Source: Avisuccinivibrio_A sp964651505
GTDB taxonomy: Bacteria; Pseudomonadota; Gammaproteobacteria; Enterobacterales; Succinivibrionaceae
DNA length: 7,374 nt
Direction: 5' to 3'
Assembly: GCA_964651505.1 (NCBI GenBank)
Contig: CAZYXT010000117.1
Location: 1 to 7,374, forward strand
Shown here: positions 5,303-7,374 of the stretch, in pieces
How the letters are laid out: every line of letters begins with the position of its first letter
Numbering within the stretch: position 1 is the first letter of the stretch
The notes under the pieces: model-generated
What the model was told of the DNA's origin: nothing
Database searches by the model: none
What the model saw: the letters and a program-made list of their open reading frames with translations, nothing else
Program-made: the position numbers and the translations under genes

Positions 5303-7374
5303 GCGAGCAAAAACATCAGTTCATCGGGATCAGTGCCTTTGGGCAGCGCGATACGGTCAGCTTGGGGCAAGATGAAAAAAGAAGCACCAACTATCTGCCT
5401 TCGTGCGTCATTTTGCAAGATTTCGGGGCGGCCCCCATAACGGGCAGGGATGCGCAGCTGGATTCGACGCAGCTGGGGCTGCCGTATCCTGTCAACAGTC
5501 AGGTTGACGATGATGACATCACCCTTGATATGAAGCGGGCCCTGATCAGCCTTATTTGGAAGAAAATCATATCCGATGGCTCCTCCGATGAGCGCTGGGG
5601 CAACGTGTCATGCTCAAGACTGTTAAGCTTGCACATTGCCTCGCTGCTAAACAACAACTTTCAAAAAGATGATTGCTTGTCGGTGGCCATTCCCAATTTG
5701 CTCAATGATCATGCCCAAGAGCATTTATTGCTCAATCTGAGCCATGTCCTCGGAGGCAATCGCGATCAGATCAAGCTTATTTGGAGAACGGTGGCAGCGG
5801 CCTTGTATTGGCTTGATGTGCCGAACCATCCTTACGGCCTCAAAAGGATGTACAGGTTAAATCTCGGGTTGAAAATCGGGGTTGTTTATTTGGGGCTTGA
5901 TGGCATCGAATATTCCTGTTTTGAAGTGCACGATGAAGTGTTTAACAATCGCCTTTACCTTGTGCCCAAAAGAACCCTGCCTGATGATACGACCCGTTTT
6001 GACATTGACGGTTTTGATCTGTTTGAGTCGGCGCTAGACAAGTTCAGGCCAATGTATGCTTTAAAGCATGCCTATGCCAAGTCTGAGATCTGGCAGCTGT
6101 TAAACCGTGCCGAGGAAGTTTGGCCCTTTATGCTGAATTTGCAGACTGATCCTAAAGAGAGGGTTTGGTATAAGGGCGGCTCTTGGGTTAAAGAAAAAAT
6201 CGTGACAGGATCCCCTGGAGCTTTGGGATATGCATCGGCCTGCATCGGAGAGCTTAATAAAAAGCTGTTTAATACCAAGTTCAGCGATTTTAGCAACAGT
6301 TGGATTAGTTCTTTGTGCGGATGGTTGAAAAATGCCCACAAGGTAGGATCAGACACAGTCGATGCTTTGATCGTGACAGGCCCGTTAAGTTCTGCCCCCA
6401 TTGCAAGGCAAATTGCAATGAGCCTCGGGTTTTCTTTTTCCGATGAGAGGAAAAATTACAAACCCGGGGTGTGGTACACCGACTCCGATGACATCGCAGG
6501 CGGAGCGGCTGTTTTCTCTGAGCGGGTCTTTAACAATGCCCCGACCTATACAGAGGAGTTTGAAAGACTCTCGGTGTTTGTGATGCAGGATAATGATCCT
6601 TATTATGAGCTGATGGGACTTATCGATGAGGAGATCATTGAACAAGGTTATCCTGCAGGCAATAAGAGTTACGTCAATATGATCGAGCGCAAGCTCGCTT
6701 TAGCCCGCGGCTCTTCGGCTTTGCCCGTGTATTTGGCCAAAGGAAACGTGAAAAAAGATGGCAGGGGCAGGATTTATGAAGACCCGGGCTTAAACATCAT
6801 CAGCAATAAGGTTAAGTTTGGCGCTCGGGTGAAGGATGATGTGCCATTAATAACCAAGCTTGAGATCAGGCCTGCTTCAGGATATGCACAAATATCCTTC
6901 AGGGCTTCAAATGAGGCCGAAGACATCGAGCCTGCGTTAAAAAAATGGACCAAATTCAGATTTGACAGGATGGATAAGGCAACTTGGGATGACATCCATA
7001 TGGCTTTCGGCGCAGGCGCTTTGCCATATCCTCCTGACAGGGAGTTTAAGTACTACAGCAAACGAGAGCACCCGTATATAAGCAGCACGTTTGAGAGAGG
7101 ATTAAAGAACCTAAATTTAAAGTTGAATCAAACGATTTATAATACAGACGGAATAAAAAATCTTGAGATAAAGGAAGTATTTTACCAAAAAATTGATAAA
7201 GAAAACTGTTATCTTTTAGATCCATTTGGCAATTTTTTGATAGAGATAGATCCTAAGTTATTTGATCTTGTTTATGATAAATTTTTTAAAGCGATAGAAC
7301 CGTTTGCAAAAAGGGAATTTTTCAGGCTGCTTATATTAGATGAGAATATTTTAAAAACAGTAACTCTATTTAGG
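5299..7374 (+). CDS. Hsp70/actin-fold-like protein (3' end beyond window)
   Basis: The frame is open for 692 codons from ATG 5299 to the window edge with no stop, so the C-terminus is missing. The order of segments follows an Hsp70 nucleotide-binding domain. FIGISAFGQRDTVSLG (8-23) matches phosphate 1, and LPSCVILQD plus ITGRDAQ (33-54) follow as in DnaK's PSxV...G..A. SVAIPNLL (128-135) and LIWRTVAAALYWL (160-172) resemble DnaK's VPAyF and EPTAAALAYG. LNLGLKIGVVYLGLDG (187-202) matches phosphate 2. ALIVTGPLSSAPIARQIA (356-373) matches the adenosine motif, and IAGGAAVFSER (399-409) the closing helix. Key positions deviate: the phosphate-1 Asp is Ser, the phosphate-2 Asp is Asn, and GG is GP. 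ATP hydrolysis is doubtful. Residues about 410-590 include a beta-rich stretch near DVPLITKLEIRP (514-525), perhaps a substrate-binding-like domain. Its ATGA overlap with the McrC-like gene implies joint function. It has no signal peptide and is probably cytoplasmic. Codon use changes sharply after about 7080. Confidence 0.85.
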   Translation, partial: MSEQKHQFIGISAFGQRDTVSLGQDEKRSTNYLPSCVILQDFGAAPITGRDAQLDSTQLGLPYPVNSQVDDDDITLDMKRALISLIWKKIISDGSSDERWGNVSCSRLLSLHIASLLNNNFQKDDCLSVAIPNLLNDHAQEHLLLNLSHVLGGNRDQIKLIWRTVAAALYWLDVPNHPYGLKRMYRLNLGLKIGVVYLGLDGIEYSCFEVHDEVFNNRLYLVPKRTLPDDTTRFDIDGFDLFESALDKFRPMYALKHAYAKSEIWQLLNRAEEVWPFMLNLQTDPKERVWYKGGSWVKEKIVTGSPGALGYASACIGELNKKLFNTKFSDFSNSWISSLCGWLKNAHKVGSDTVDALIVTGPLSSAPIARQIAMSLGFSFSDERKNYKPGVWYTDSDDIAGGAAVFSERVFNNAPTYTEEFERLSVFVMQDNDPYYELMGLIDEEIIEQGYPAGNKSYVNMIERKLALARGSSALPVYLAKGNVKKDGRGRIYEDPGLNIISNKVKFGARVKDDVPLITKLEIRPASGYAQISFRASNEAEDIEPALKKWTKFRFDRMDKATWDDIHMAFGAGALPYPPDREFKYYSKREHPYISSTFERGLKNLNLKLNQTIYNTDGIKNLEIKEVFYQKIDKENCYLLDPFGNFLIEIDPKLFDLVYDKFFKAIEPFAKREFFRLLILDENILKTVTLFR
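7081..7374 (+). other. AT-rich segment inside the Hsp70-like gene
   Basis: G+C falls from about 45-57% in upstream stretches to 32% at 7081-7140 and about 27% at 7141-7374, counted by hand. ATA isoleucine codons rise to 7 in the last 100 codons, against 4 in the preceding 592. The reading frame is unbroken. Codons such as TTA, AAA and ATA dominate, unlike the AAG, CTG and ATC preference of the rest of the operon. This suggests a different origin or different selection for this C-terminal portion. Confidence 0.8.

Noticed and set aside
5056..5418. Minus-strand open frame of 120 codons spanning the junction of the McrC-like and Hsp70-like genes
   Set aside because: It overlaps two well-supported genes and their ATGA junction, and its translation shows no domain.

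Overview
The window is one tightly packed plus-strand operon segment from a bacterium, with no taxonomic marker gene. Base composition is roughly balanced over most of its length. Clear Shine-Dalgarno sites and membrane-anchored N-termini fit a Gram-negative such as a proteobacterium, but that is only an impression. No RNA genes, CRISPR arrays, insertion sequences, attachment sites, promoters or terminators were recognised, and no gene-free stretch exceeds about 35 bases.

Layout. Bases 1-49 probably hold the last codons of an upstream gene. Gene A (36-1361) is a single-pass membrane protein with a very long coiled coil. Gene B (1373-3634) is a single-pass membrane protein with a coiled-coil stalk and a C-terminal McrB-type AAA+ NTPase domain. 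Gene C (3641-5302) is a McrC-like DUF2357-family partner whose nuclease signature looks eroded. Gene D (5299 to the window edge) is an Hsp70/actin-fold protein with weakened nucleotide-binding motifs, and it is cut by the window end. Gaps are 11 bp, 6 bp and a 4-bp ATGA overlap, so the four genes are almost certainly co-transcribed.

How they may work together. In classical McrBC type IV restriction, a GTP-driven AAA+ McrB ring recruits the McrC nuclease. Here the McrB-like ATPase carries a membrane anchor and a coiled-coil stalk in place of a DNA-recognition domain. Its McrC-like partner may lack nuclease activity. A separate membrane coiled-coil protein and an Hsp70-like protein complete the set. 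This recalls the McrBC-derived coiled-coil defence systems named CoCoNuTs, but the double membrane anchoring, Hsp70-like partner and possible loss of nuclease suggest a variant worth examining, perhaps a membrane-tethered sensor or remodelling machine. The defence role is inferred from family membership only.

The last 230 or so bases, inside gene D, drop abruptly to about 27% G+C without breaking the reading frame. This hints at mosaic or laterally acquired sequence at that end.
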